In this document: positions 16,352-24,983 of the stretch, one piece after another
How the letters are laid out: each line of letters starts with the position of its first letter
Position numbering within the stretch: position 1 is the stretch's first letter
DNA from: AP-15 sp963787425
GTDB lineage: Bacteria > Pseudomonadota > Alphaproteobacteria > ATCC43930 > CGMCC-115725
Length of the DNA stretch: 64,000 bases
NCBI GenBank assembly: GCA_963787425.1
Contig: CAWBCV010000020.1
Location: 62,001-126,000, forward strand
Direction: 5' to 3'
Made by a program: the position numbers and the translations under genes
The notes under the pieces: model-generated
The model's database searches: none
The model's input: the letters and a program-made list of their open reading frames with translations, nothing else
What the model was told of the DNA's origin: nothing

Positions 16352-17671
16352 ATGGCGTTATCCGGACCGAACATTCTGTTCATACTCGCCGACGATCTCG
16401 GCTATGCCGATCTCTCCTGCTACGGGCGCCGCGATTTCACGACGCCCAATATCGACCGCATCGCCACCGAGGGTGTGCGCTTCACGCAGGCCTATGCCAA
16501 TTCCGCGGTCTGCACCGCCTCGCGCGTCGCACTGATTACCGGGCGTTACCAATACAGGTTGGCCGTCGGGCTCGAAGAGCCACTGAGCACGCGTGTGCCG
16601 CGCAAGATCGGTTTGCCTGCGGGCCATCCGACCCTACCGTCGCTCCTGAAGAAGGCCGGTTACCAATCCGCGCTTATCGGCAAATGGCATTTGGGGCGGC
16701 TGCCCGATTTTGGTCCGCTCCAGAGCGGCTACGACCATTTCTATGGTTTCCGCAGCGGCGCGGTTGATTACTTCACGCATAAATCCGGTCCGGCCACGAC
16801 CGACACCGACGATTTGTGGGAGAACGACGTCAAAATCCGCCGAACCGGCTACCTGACGGATTTGTTGGGGGCCCGCGCCGTCGATATGGTTGAAATCTAC
16901 GCGGGAAGCGAACAGCCCTTCCTGATCAGCCTGCATTTCAGCGCGCCGCACTGGCCCTGGGAAGCACCCGGTGACGAAGCCGAGGCGCAGCGCCTGCGGA
17001 ACTTGATTCATTACGACGGCGGCACCCGGCGCACCTATCAGCGGATGATCCAGCAGATGGACCTGCAAATCGGACGCGTATTGCAAGCGCTCGACGCGAC
17101 GAGCGCCGGGCAAAAGACGATCATCGTCTTCACCAGCGATAACGGCGGCGAGCGCTATTCCGATACGTGGCCCTTCACCGGCAGGAAAACGGAATTGCTG
17201 GAAGGCGGTTTGCGGATCCCGGCGGTGATCCGCTGGCCGGGCAAAATTCCGTGCGGCGTCGTCTCCGAGCAGGTGACGATCGGCATGGATTGGTTCCCCA
17301 CCCTGCTCGCGTCAGCCGGCACGGCTCCCGAACCGAACTTTCCATCAGACGGGATCAATTTGCTCCCTATGTTGACGGGAGCAGCGGCGCCGGTTCCGCG
17401 CAAGCTCTTCTGGCGCTACAAATACAACGACCAGCAGGCGGCCCGCGACGGCGATTGGAAATATCTCAAGATCCTCGACAACACCTTCTTGTTCGATGTT
17501 GCGCAGGATCCCATGGAGCGAGCCAATCTGAAGGAGCGTCATCGGGCCGTCTACGAACGGCTTGTCGCGGAATGGAACGAGTGGAACGCGCCCATGCTGC
17601 CGCTCGATCCACAAAGCTTCACGGGCGGCTTCACCGGCGCGGAGCTCGCCGACCACTTCGGCGTGAGTTAG
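16352..17671 (+). CDS. Sulfatase (arylsulfatase A family)
   Basis: A 439-residue sulfatase. The N-terminus NILFILADDLGYADLSCYG supplies the metal-binding Asp pair. CTASRVALITGR matches the Cys-type formylglycine signature. GKWHLG and FTSDNGGER supply other active-site residues. No signal peptide is visible, so it should be cytosolic, which is less usual for this family. A formylglycine-generating enzyme is not present in the window. It hydrolyses a sulfate ester of unknown identity. The next gene is convergent, two bases away. Confidence 0.92.
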   Translation: MALSGPNILFILADDLGYADLSCYGRRDFTTPNIDRIATEGVRFTQAYANSAVCTASRVALITGRYQYRLAVGLEEPLSTRVPRKIGLPAGHPTLPSLLKKAGYQSALIGKWHLGRLPDFGPLQSGYDHFYGFRSGAVDYFTHKSGPATTDTDDLWENDVKIRRTGYLTDLLGARAVDMVEIYAGSEQPFLISLHFSAPHWPWEAPGDEAEAQRLRNLIHYDGGTRRTYQRMIQQMDLQIGRVLQALDATSAGQKTIIVFTSDNGGERYSDTWPFTGRKTELLEGGLRIPAVIRWPGKIPCGVVSEQVTIGMDWFPTLLASAGTAPEPNFPSDGINLLPMLTGAAAPVPRKLFWRYKYNDQQAARDGDWKYLKILDNTFLFDVAQDPMERANLKERHRAVYERLVAEWNEWNAPMLPLDPQSFTGGFTGAELADHFGVS

Positions 17672-17673
17672 CG

Positions 17674-18634
17674 TTACGCGCTCTTTTCGAAGCCGTAGAG
17701 CGCTTCCGGGTTTTGCACCAGGATGCGGTTTCTGACGGGCTCCTCGGGGGCCCAGTCGAGCAGCGGGTCGAGCAGGATCGCGTCGTTCGGCTTGTTGTCC
17801 CGTTCCGAAGGGTGCGGCCAGTCGCTGCCCCACACCAAGCGCTCGGGCGCCTTCTGCACATAGGCGCGCGCGACGGCGCTCGAGTTCGGAATAGCTCGGT
17901 GGGCCGACCTTGGTGTCGGCGTAAGCGCCGGACAGCTTGACCCACGTCTTGCCCTTGTCGATCAGCGCGAGGACCACACCGAACAGCGGATGGGCGGTCC
18001 CCTCCGGTTCGGGGATGTGCGCGAGATGGTCGAACACGATCGGCGACGGGACCCGGTTCAGGATGTCCTTTATCTCCACGATCTTGGCGGCCGGTGCGTT
18101 GATCTGGATATGCCAGCCGAGGTCGTTCACCCGCTTCGACAGGGGCTCGATCATCTCCGGCGTCGTCGCCCCGGCTTGTGCGAGGTTGAAGCGGATGCCG
18201 CGCACGCCAAGGCCGTTCATCCGCTTCAACTCGGCGTCGGAGACCGTGGTGTCGACCACCGCGACGGCGCGTGCCGTCGGTCCGAATGCGACCAGCGCAG
18301 CTAGGGTGCAGCTGTTGTCGGTGCCATAGGTCGAAGGCTGCACGATGACGTTGCGGCTGGTGCCGATACGCCGCTGCAAGGCCCGGTAATCCTCGACCGA
18401 CGCATCCCCGGGCCGCAGTGTCGAGCGCGCGTCGGCCGGATATTTGGCGTCGTAAATGTGATGGTGGCAGTCCGCGGCGTCTGCCGGCGCCCGCAGCTTG
18501 GGCGCCTCGGTCCCGGACGACCATTTGACCTGCTGCGCCACAGTCCGTTGCGGGTGCGTAACGACGGCGCCCGCGATGGCTGCCGCAGAGATCGTCTTCA
18601 AGACCGCACGGCGGTCTACAAGAGTTCCTCGCAT
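17674..18634 (-). CDS. Tat-exported amidohydrolase, PDC-lactonase-like (frameshifted)
   Basis: A metal-dependent hydrolase of the amidohydrolase 2 family, resembling 2-pyrone-4,6-dicarboxylate lactonases. The N-terminus has a twin-arginine-like signal (DRRAVLKTISAAAIAGA). ADCHHHIYDAKYP carries the metal-binding His-x-His, and VWGSDWPHP near the end gives the conserved Asp. The frame breaks near 17883 after PPSYSEL and continues in another frame as SAVARAYVQKAPERL. One extra G explains it. The combined product is about 319 residues. An indel error or a recent pseudogene are both possible. Confidence 0.75.
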
Positions 18635-18656
18635 TCGCTCCTCCCTTTTCTAAGAA

Positions 18657-18686
18657 AAAAGAGCCGGTGGGATCACCGGCTCTTTT
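18657..18686 (-). terminator. Rho-independent terminator
   Basis: A perfect 13-bp stem (AAAAGAGCCGGTG / CACCGGCTCTTTT) with a 4-nt loop. The minus strand reads into a T-run (TTTTTTC). It lies about 37 bp after the stop of the small minus-strand gene at 18723-18929 and before the amidohydrolase start. It is symmetric, so it could act on both strands. Confidence 0.85.
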
Positions 18687-18722
18687 ACCTCTAAGCTATT
18701 GGTCGAATGTTGCGGCGGTCCT

Positions 18723-18929
18723 TTAGAAGAGCGCGAGACCTCCCAGGCCGGGATGCCATTGCTTGCGCACCTGCTCTTCAACCGAAAGGCCGGATGCCGT
18801 CACCGGGGGGTGCGTCGTCCCCCTTTCATCGGCTTTCGAATATACGGCGCGGACCAAGTGATCGATGGTCGCCTTCTCCCGTACGTGCCGTCTCCTCGTG
18901 CGCCGTCGAGACGAGGTGGTTTTGGTCAT
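18723..18929 (-). CDS. Small basic hypothetical protein
   Basis: A 68-residue protein. The ATG at 18929 is preceded by GGGAGGG 7 bp upstream, and a strong terminator follows the stop, so this is a complete small transcription unit. The N-terminal 20 residues are Arg/Thr-rich. The middle reads ATIDHLVRAVYSKADE, and the end EEQVRKQWHPGLGGLALF resembles the C-termini of short uncharacterised alphaproteobacterial proteins (from memory). No function is known to me. Confidence 0.6.
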   Translation of the reverse strand: MTKTTSSRRRTRRRHVREKATIDHLVRAVYSKADERGTTHPPVTASGLSVEEQVRKQWHPGLGGLALF

Positions 18930-19210
18930 TGCTGACCCTCCCGATCTGTGTAAGCACTGCCTGTGAGCCCAGGTCACCGTGGGGGACGGGGGGCTGGGGT
19001 CGAAGTGGGTGCGACATTCCAACCCACCTGCGGCGAAAAAAAGGCAAATTGGGGCCTCCTTCCGTCATATTTTGATACAGATCGATAAAAGCTGACATAA
19101 ATTAACCTAGACCTCAGCGATCGCGCGGATCCGCCAAGCCATCAAATGCGCGGTTGGACGCTGGCCCCGGATAAACTATTTTCGCCGAACGCAGCAGCCG
19201 GGAGGTTCTG

Positions 19211-20302
19211 ATGCAGTACGGCCTGTTTACGATGCCTTCGCATCCGCCGGAGTGTGGCCTCTTCGATGGTCATCGATGGGACCTTCAGACCCTGCGCTGG
19301 GCCGACGAACTCGGTTTCAGCGAGGGCTGGATCGGCGAGCATCACACCGCGCCTTGGGAACCGCATCCCGCCCCCGATCTGTTGATCGCGCAAGCACTGA
19401 TGGAGACCCGCCATATCCGACTCGCGCCAGGCGGGTTCCTGTTGCCTTATCATCATCCGGCGGAGCTCGCCAATCGGGTCGCCATGCTCGACCACATGGC
19501 GCAGGGCCGGCTCAACTTTGGCGTTGCCGCCAGTGGCCTGCCGAGCGATTGGGCGATGTTCAACGTCGACGGCAACGCCGGGCAGCACCGCGAAATGACG
19601 CGCGAGGCGCTCGACATCATCCTGAAGCTGTGGACCGAGGAAGCGCCCTTCGATTACGCCGGCAAATACTGGAAGGTGACCAAGACCGACCTGATGCTGG
19701 AGAGTTTGCGCCCCCATATCCGGCCGTTTCAAAAACCCTATCCGCCGATCGGCGTCGCCGGGGTAAGCAAGGGTTCGGATACCCTGAAGCTCGCCGGCGA
19801 GCACGGCTTCTTGCCGATGAGCCTCAACCTCAATCCCGGCTATGTCGCCAGCCACTGGGACTCGGTCGAGGAAGGTGCCCGCCGCACCGGGCGCCAGCCT
19901 AGCCGCGCCGATTGGCGCCTGGTGCGCGAGATCTTCGTCGCCCACAGCGACGCCGAGGCTTGGCGATTGTCGGTCGGGGGTATGATGGGGCGGATGATGC
20001 GCGAGTATTTTCTGCCCTTGCTGACAAACGTCGGCGTCATCCAGTTCCTGAAACACGATCCCGATGTCGCCGATAGCGACGTCACACCGGAATATTGTGC
20101 CCGGCACAATTGGCTGATCGGCTCCCCGGCGACCGTCGTCGAAAAGATCGAGCGGATGTACGATGAGGTCGGCGGGTTCGGGGCGCTGCTTCTATTCTGC
20201 TTCGACTACAGCGGGAACGCCGAGGCCTGGCACGAATCAATGCGGCTTCTCGCCCATGAAGTGATACCCAAAGTTGCACATCTGACGCCTAAATCCGTGT
20301 AG
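19211..20302 (+). CDS. Luciferase-like flavin-dependent monooxygenase
   Basis: A 363-residue TIM-barrel LLM-class oxidoreductase using reduced FMN or F420. The N-terminus MQYGLFTMPSHPPE, GFSEGWIGEHHTAPWEPHPAPDLL and the HMAQGRLNFGVAASGLPSDW segment are typical of bacterial luciferase alpha-like alkane or sulfonate monooxygenases. A GGGAGG ribosome-binding site precedes the ATG. The substrate is unknown. It is near a sulfatase and other catabolic genes. Confidence 0.88.
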   Translation: MQYGLFTMPSHPPECGLFDGHRWDLQTLRWADELGFSEGWIGEHHTAPWEPHPAPDLLIAQALMETRHIRLAPGGFLLPYHHPAELANRVAMLDHMAQGRLNFGVAASGLPSDWAMFNVDGNAGQHREMTREALDIILKLWTEEAPFDYAGKYWKVTKTDLMLESLRPHIRPFQKPYPPIGVAGVSKGSDTLKLAGEHGFLPMSLNLNPGYVASHWDSVEEGARRTGRQPSRADWRLVREIFVAHSDAEAWRLSVGGMMGRMMREYFLPLLTNVGVIQFLKHDPDVADSDVTPEYCARHNWLIGSPATVVEKIERMYDEVGGFGALLLFCFDYSGNAEAWHESMRLLAHEVIPKVAHLTPKSV

Positions 20303-20562
20303 CGTTCGAAGCCAATGTGACGGCGCCGCGTCGGAAATCCAATTTCTTCAGCCGCCCGCGACTTCAGCAATGTGTTACAAGTCAGTGTCAAGGGCGGGCG
20401 AGTAATTGGCGAGGCAGGTAAAGTCATCGCCGACATCTGAACTCCCGTGTAGCAGGCTGGTCGCTCGATTTAACCGCCTGAACCCTATGAATTAAAGTTC
20501 ATCGAAGTCGAATTGCTGCCGCGCCGCAACCTGATGCGGGTGTCCGAACCGACCGGCCTCAT

Positions 20563-21018
20563 TCACCGGCTCGGTTGTGCTGGTGACCGGCGAGGAGGTG
20601 GAAACGTACGCGCAGCGTGGCGCATGGCGAAGCGGTCGGTATAGGCGCCGTTGTTCTGCTCGAACCACGGTGCGCTGATCCCGGTCAGGGCTGCAAAGTT
20701 GGCGACGCCGTAGACGGCGTCGGGGTCGAGTTTGCCGGTGTTGAGGCGCAGCGCCGAGGTTGGAGCCGCGGCGTTTGCAATAGCTTGCTTCAGCTGATCG
20801 AGGGAGACGCCCGCCGCCGCGAGTTTTGCCCGGACACCGGCATCTTCCTGGGCGCGGCTACTGAGGGTGTTCATTGCCGACAGCGCAGTCTGGGTGCGCG
20901 TCACGAAATGGCCAAGAAAGGTGTAGCCGGCGGGTTGCTGCGTCGGGTCCGCGCTCTTGTCGTCATCGACGAACGGACTCGCCCCGGTCCCCAGTTGGGG
21001 ACCGATGATGGCACTCAA
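20563..21018 (-). CDS. Hypothetical protein, possible heme-peroxidase-like remnant
   Basis: Downstream of the MFS gene, a frame reads LSAIIGPQLGTG, then DPTQQPAGYTFLGHFVTRTQ. The latter is weakly like the PAGYTFLGQFIDHD stretch of animal-type heme peroxidases, but the catalytic HD is missing. No other domain is recognised. The TTG at 21018 is the likeliest start, because upstream residues lie in the MFS gene. The C-terminus (RTFPPPRRSPAQPSR) looks like read-through. It may be a degraded fragment. Confidence 0.35.
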   Translation of the reverse strand: MSAIIGPQLGTGASPFVDDDKSADPTQQPAGYTFLGHFVTRTQTALSAMNTLSSRAQEDAGVRAKLAAAGVSLDQLKQAIANAAAPTSALRLNTGKLDPDAVYGVANFAALTGISAPWFEQNNGAYTDRFAMRHAARTFPPPRRSPAQPSR

Positions 21019-21031
21019 CTTAGCGTAGCCG

Positions 21032-22306
21032 CTACTCCGCCGGGACCGGGAGGGGCGCGGCCGCATCCAGGCTGCGGCCGATAAACAGCACTATCAGCGC
21101 GGCGACGAGGCAGAGCAGGCCCGACACCATGAATGCTTCGAGGTAGGTGCCGAGGGTCACCCTCAGCGCGCCCGCAGCGAACGCGGCAATGGCGGCCCCC
21201 ATCTGATGTGCGGCGGCAATCCAGCCGAACATGATCGGACCGCGTTCGGTACCAAAGACCCGGGCGGCGAGCCGCACGGTGGGCGGCACGGTCGCGATCC
21301 AATCGAGCCCGTAGAAAACCGCGAATAACGACAGGCCGTAGAACGACACGTCGAACGCGAACGGCAGGTAGATCAGCGACAGCCCGCGCAGCCCGTAATA
21401 CCAAGCGAGGAGCCCACGGTTACTCCAGCGGTCGCTGAGCCAGCCCGACAAGGTCGTCCCAACTAGGTCGAAGACCCCCATCGCGGCGAGCAGGCTGGCG
21501 CTCGTCACCTGCGGGATGCCGTGATCGAGGCAGGCGGGGATCAGGTGCGTGCCGATCAGGCCGTTGGTAGACGCGCCGCAGATAAAGAAGCTGCCGGCGA
21601 GCAGCCAGAAATCGCGCGACCGCAACCCATCGCGCAGCGCGAGCAGCGCGGTCGCCGCCGGGTTACCGCGAGCAACTGCGACAGGCTGACGGTTGTCGGC
21701 CGCACCGTAGGGCGCGAGCCCGATGTCGCGCGGCCGGTCGCGCATCAGCAGTGCAACGACCGGAAGTAGCGCGACCGCGACCGCGGCCACGGTCAGCGAC
21801 ACCGTGCGCCAGCCGTAATTTTCCACAAGGCTCGCCAATGCCGGCAGAAAGATCAGCTGGCCGGTCGCGGTGCTCGCCGTCAACACGCCGATGACCAGCC
21901 CGCGCCGGGTCGCGAACCAGCGCGCCACGACGGTCGCCCCGAGCACCAAGGCGGTCGCTCCACTTCCTGTGCCGACCACGACTCCCCACAGGACTATCAG
22001 CTGCCACGGCCGCGTCATCAGCGGCGTCAGAGCAACTCCCGCCGCAATGCAAGTGAGCGCCGCGAGCATTGTTCGGCGCAGCCCGAACCGGTCCATCACC
22101 GCCGCGGCGAATGGTCCGATCAAACCGTAAAGAAAAATGTTGAGCCCGATCGCGAAGGAGATCGTCGCGCGCGACCACCCGAATTCGGTTTCGAGCGGCA
22201 CGATCAAAACGCCAGGGGTGGCGCGCAGCCCAGCTGCTACAAGCAGGGTCAGGAAGGTGACACCGGCGACAATCCAGGCGTAATGCAGCTTTCTTTGCCT
22301 TGCCAT
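21032..22306 (-). CDS. MFS transporter
   Basis: A 424-residue major facilitator with about 12 hydrophobic segments, of the monocarboxylate/oxalate-formate-like type. Visible features are WIVAGVTFLTLLVAAGLRATPG, GPFAAAVMDRFGLRRTML (loop 2-3 motif) and GWLSDRWSNRGLLAWYYGLRG in the second half. It is divergent from a TetR regulator across a 93-bp gap holding a perfect 8-2-8 palindrome, so it is probably the regulated target. The substrate is unknown. Confidence 0.9.
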   Translation of the reverse strand: MARQRKLHYAWIVAGVTFLTLLVAAGLRATPGVLIVPLETEFGWSRATISFAIGLNIFLYGLIGPFAAAVMDRFGLRRTMLAALTCIAAGVALTPLMTRPWQLIVLWGVVVGTGSGATALVLGATVVARWFATRRGLVIGVLTASTATGQLIFLPALASLVENYGWRTVSLTVAAVAVALLPVVALLMRDRPRDIGLAPYGAADNRQPVAVARGNPAATALLALRDGLRSRDFWLLAGSFFICGASTNGLIGTHLIPACLDHGIPQVTSASLLAAMGVFDLVGTTLSGWLSDRWSNRGLLAWYYGLRGLSLIYLPFAFDVSFYGLSLFAVFYGLDWIATVPPTVRLAARVFGTERGPIMFGWIAAAHQMGAAIAAFAAGALRVTLGTYLEAFMVSGLLCLVAALIVLFIGRSLDAAAPLPVPAE

Positions 22307-22349
22307 CCGCCCTACCCTTCTCTATCTGGAAACGGCCGGGCGAAAAGTG

Positions 22350-22367
22350 AGAGACAGGTCTGTCTCT
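22350..22367. promoter_or_regulatory. TetR-type operator palindrome
   Basis: AGAGACAG-GT-CTGTCTCT is a perfect 8-bp inverted repeat with a 2-bp centre. It lies in the divergent MFS/tetR spacer, 32 bp before the tetR ATG and 43 bp from the MFS start. The size and position are typical of a TetR-family autoregulatory operator. The binding itself is inferred. Confidence 0.7.
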
Positions 22368-22399
22368 GTCAAGCCGAGCGAGCGCAAGGCAGGAACGCG

Positions 22400-23083
22400 A
22401 TGAGGGAGGCGGAGGAGAAAAAACCGGCGCGGCAGCGCATTCTCCATACGGCGGCGGAGATGTTTTACCGCGACGGCATTCGAGCGGTCGGGATCGATAC
22501 GATCATCGCGCGTTCCGGCGTCGCGAAAATGAGCCTTTACCGCAACTTCCCGTCAAAGGACGCCCTCGTCACCGCTTGGCTCGAGGACCGTAACGGGTTT
22601 TTCTGGCGGCGCTGGGACACGGCGGAGGCCTCCCGCGCCGGCGATCCGCGAGGCCAACTCGAAGCGATCCTCGACATGATCGCGGCAACCGCCTCGCACC
22701 CGAAATGGCGCGGCTGCCCTTTTCTCAACACCGCCACCGAATTCCCCGAGCCCGACCACCCCGCGCGCGCCGTGATCCTCGCCCATAAGCGCGTTGTCCG
22801 CGACCGCCTCCGCGCGCTGGCCGCCGCAGCGGGAGCCCGCGACCCCGACCTTCTTGCCCAGCAATTGCAGGTGCTGATCGACGGCGCCTATGCGATCGGC
22901 CAATCGCTTGGCCCGGGCGGGCCGGCAAAGACCGTCGCCAGCGCCGGCCGCGCCCTGATCGCGGCGCAAACCGAGGGGCACGAGCCGACGTCATGGCCGG
23001 GCTCGACCCGGCCATCCACCGGCCGCCGGTACCGGCCCGCAGCTGTCGTGGATGCCCGGAACAAGTCCGGGCATGACGAGTGA
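22400..23083 (+). CDS. TetR family transcriptional regulator
   Basis: A 227-residue repressor. The N-terminal TetR helix-turn-helix (residues 10-55: RILHTAAEMFYRDGIRAVGI, then RSGVAKMSLYRNFPSKDAL) is clear. The ligand domain follows, with the conserved KWRGCPFLNTATEF. The last 30 residues or so (SWPGSTRPSTGRRYRPAA to NKSGHDE) are encoded by a palindromic repeat rather than by family sequence, so the gene has been extended at its 3' end. It probably represses the divergent MFS transporter. Confidence 0.9.
   Translation: MREAEEKKPARQRILHTAAEMFYRDGIRAVGIDTIIARSGVAKMSLYRNFPSKDALVTAWLEDRNGFFWRRWDTAEASRAGDPRGQLEAILDMIAATASHPKWRGCPFLNTATEFPEPDHPARAVILAHKRVVRDRLRALAAAAGARDPDLLAQQLQVLIDGAYAIGQSLGPGGPAKTVASAGRALIAAQTEGHEPTSWPGSTRPSTGRRYRPAAVVDARNKSGHDE
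22990..23078. repeat. Composite palindromic repeat forming the tetR 3' end
   Basis: Two hairpins lie inside the coding frame. ATGGCCGGG-5 nt-CCCGGCCAT is at 22993-23015 and ATGCCCGG-7 nt-CCGGGCAT at 23052-23074, enclosed by inverted CGTCAT/ATGACG ends. This matches the well-known dispersed palindromic repeat of alphaproteobacteria. The tetR stop follows three bases later. Confidence 0.8.
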
Positions 23084-23115
23084 GAAGGCCGAACGCTTCA
23101 ACCGGAGCACCGTAG

Positions 23116-23963
23116 ATGCCGACTATCTGCCTCGCTAAAGGTCTTTCCCTGCACTGCGCCGTCGACGATTACTTGTGTGGCCATGGGATGCGCCGATACC
23201 CGCGCTGATGATGCACGGCTTCGCCCGCAATTCAGATTTCTGGAAGCGCTGGGTTCCGCCGATCGCCGACAGCCGCCGCGTTTATCGGCCCGATCTTTTG
23301 GGGTGCGGCAAATCCGATGTTCCGGCGCCCGGCTACGCCTACACTCCAGAAAAGATCGGCGCCCAGATCTTGGCTGTGCTCGATGCCCATTCACTGCCGC
23401 AGGTGCATACTGCCGCAGGTGCATTGGGTCGGCGAGTCCTCCGGCGGGATCATCGGGTTGCTGCTCGCAGCGACATATCCCGAACGCATTGCCAGCCTTG
23501 TCCTGTGCAATACCCCGACGCGCATTCCCGACGAGATCCGCGGGATATATGCGCTCGGCGAGGAGAGTACCGCCGCGGCGATCCGGGCCATGGCACCGGC
23601 GAGTGGTGCCGGCAAACCCTCGGCTACCGGCTCGACCTGGAGCATGCGAGCCCAGGTTTGCAGGAATGGTGCATCGCCGAGATGGACAAGACGCGTCCCG
23701 ACATCGCGGCCGCCTTGCACGAGTGTTTCGAAGCAGTCGATGTAAGGCGGCTTCTTCCAGGGATCAAAGCTCCGGTGCTGCTGCTGAGCGGCGACAAGAG
23801 CCGGATCGCCTCGGAGCAGCAGAAAATTCTCGCCGAGATGCTGCCGCACGGACGGCTCGAGCTGTTTGCCGGCTACGGGCACGGCGTCAACCTGCTCCAG
23901 CCGGAGCGCTGTGCGCGGACGGCCGTCGAATTCTGGCGAACGGCCGAAGAGGTGCGGCGGTGA
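23116..23963 (+). pseudogene. Alpha/beta hydrolase disrupted by a 16-bp duplication and indels
   Basis: Pieces in three frames make one alpha/beta-hydrolase of about 275 residues: MHGFARNSDFWKRWVPPIAD, then WVGESSGGIIGLLLAATYPERI (nucleophile Ser in GESSGG), then PVLLLSGDKSRIA and the catalytic His in YGHGVNLLQ. The frame breaks near 23185, at an exact 16-bp tandem duplication (23393-23424), and near 23594 where one G seems missing. A tandem duplication is not a typical assembly error, so this looks like a true lesion plus possible indels. The next gene overlaps by GTGA. Confidence 0.7.
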
Positions 23964-24952
23964 AGTTCGGAGTTCTGCAGTTCTTCAGCTGGCCGGAGCG
24001 GCGGGTGGATCTGGCCACGGTCTATGCCCGCGCCCTGGAGCGCATCGAGATCATGGACCAGACCGGCTATGATGCGGTCTGGCTCGCCGAGCATCACTTC
24101 AGCAGCTTCAGCGTCTGCCCCTCGGTCCACATGGTGGGGACTTTGGCGGCCGCTCGGACGCAGCGTCTGCGCATCGGCACGGCGGTGTCGCTCGCCCCGT
24201 TCTACCACCCATTGCGGCTTGCGGAGGAGGTCGCGCTCCTCGACCAGTTATCCAGTGGGCGGGTCAATTGGGGCGCTGGCCGCGGCTTCGCGCGGGTCGA
24301 GTTCACCGCCTTTGGCGTCCCGCCCGAGGAAAGCGCGTCACGGTTTCGCGAAACCGTCGAGATCGTGCTGCGGGCGTGGACCGACGAGCGGCTCAATTTT
24401 ACCGGCCAGCATTTCCGCTACGAGGACCTCGAGATATTACCGAAGCCGGCGCAGCTGCCGCATCCGCCGGTGTGGATGGCGGCAAGCTCGGAGGGGGCCA
24501 TCGGATGGGCTGCCGGCCGGGGTTTCTCGATCCTGATGGACCCGCACTCGTCGGCTCCCGAGATCGGCCGCAAACGGCGGTACTACGCCGAAAAACTGGC
24601 GGCGGCCGGTTTCTCCGAGGCCAGCCGCGACATCCCGATCGCACGGCTGGTGGCGCTCGCCGATAATGCAAGCGAGGCCGCGGCGGTCGCGCGCAACGGC
24701 GCCGAATGGATTCTCAATTCCTATCTCGCCGCTCAGCATCGGCCGGTCATGCAGGGATCATTTACCCCGGCCGGCGTCGACCCGGTCGAGCGCTACCTCG
24801 ACGAGGTTATCCTGCACGGCACCCCCGACAAGGTCTGCGACGAGATCCTGCGATTGCGCGACGAGATCGGCCTCGACTATCTGCTGTGCGCACCCCTCAG
24901 TCACCAATCCTTCATGCTGCTGACCGAAAAGGTGCTGCCCCGCATCATGTGA
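23960..24952 (+). CDS. Luciferase-like monooxygenase
   Basis: A 330-residue LLM-class flavin-dependent oxidoreductase starting at the GTG that overlaps the hydrolase stop (GTGA). The motifs GYDAVWLAEHHFSSFSVCPS, IGTAVSLAPFYHPLRLAEEVALLDQLSSGR and NWGAGRGFARVEF are visible. A hydrolase plus monooxygenase pair fits degradation of a small organic compound, substrate unknown. It stays in one frame throughout. Confidence 0.88.
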   Translation: MKFGVLQFFSWPERRVDLATVYARALERIEIMDQTGYDAVWLAEHHFSSFSVCPSVHMVGTLAAARTQRLRIGTAVSLAPFYHPLRLAEEVALLDQLSSGRVNWGAGRGFARVEFTAFGVPPEESASRFRETVEIVLRAWTDERLNFTGQHFRYEDLEILPKPAQLPHPPVWMAASSEGAIGWAAGRGFSILMDPHSSAPEIGRKRRYYAEKLAAAGFSEASRDIPIARLVALADNASEAAAVARNGAEWILNSYLAAQHRPVMQGSFTPAGVDPVERYLDEVILHGTPDKVCDEILRLRDEIGLDYLLCAPLSHQSFMLLTEKVLPRIM

Positions 24953-24983
24953 AGGCGTCGCCGGCCCCTCACCCCGATCATTC

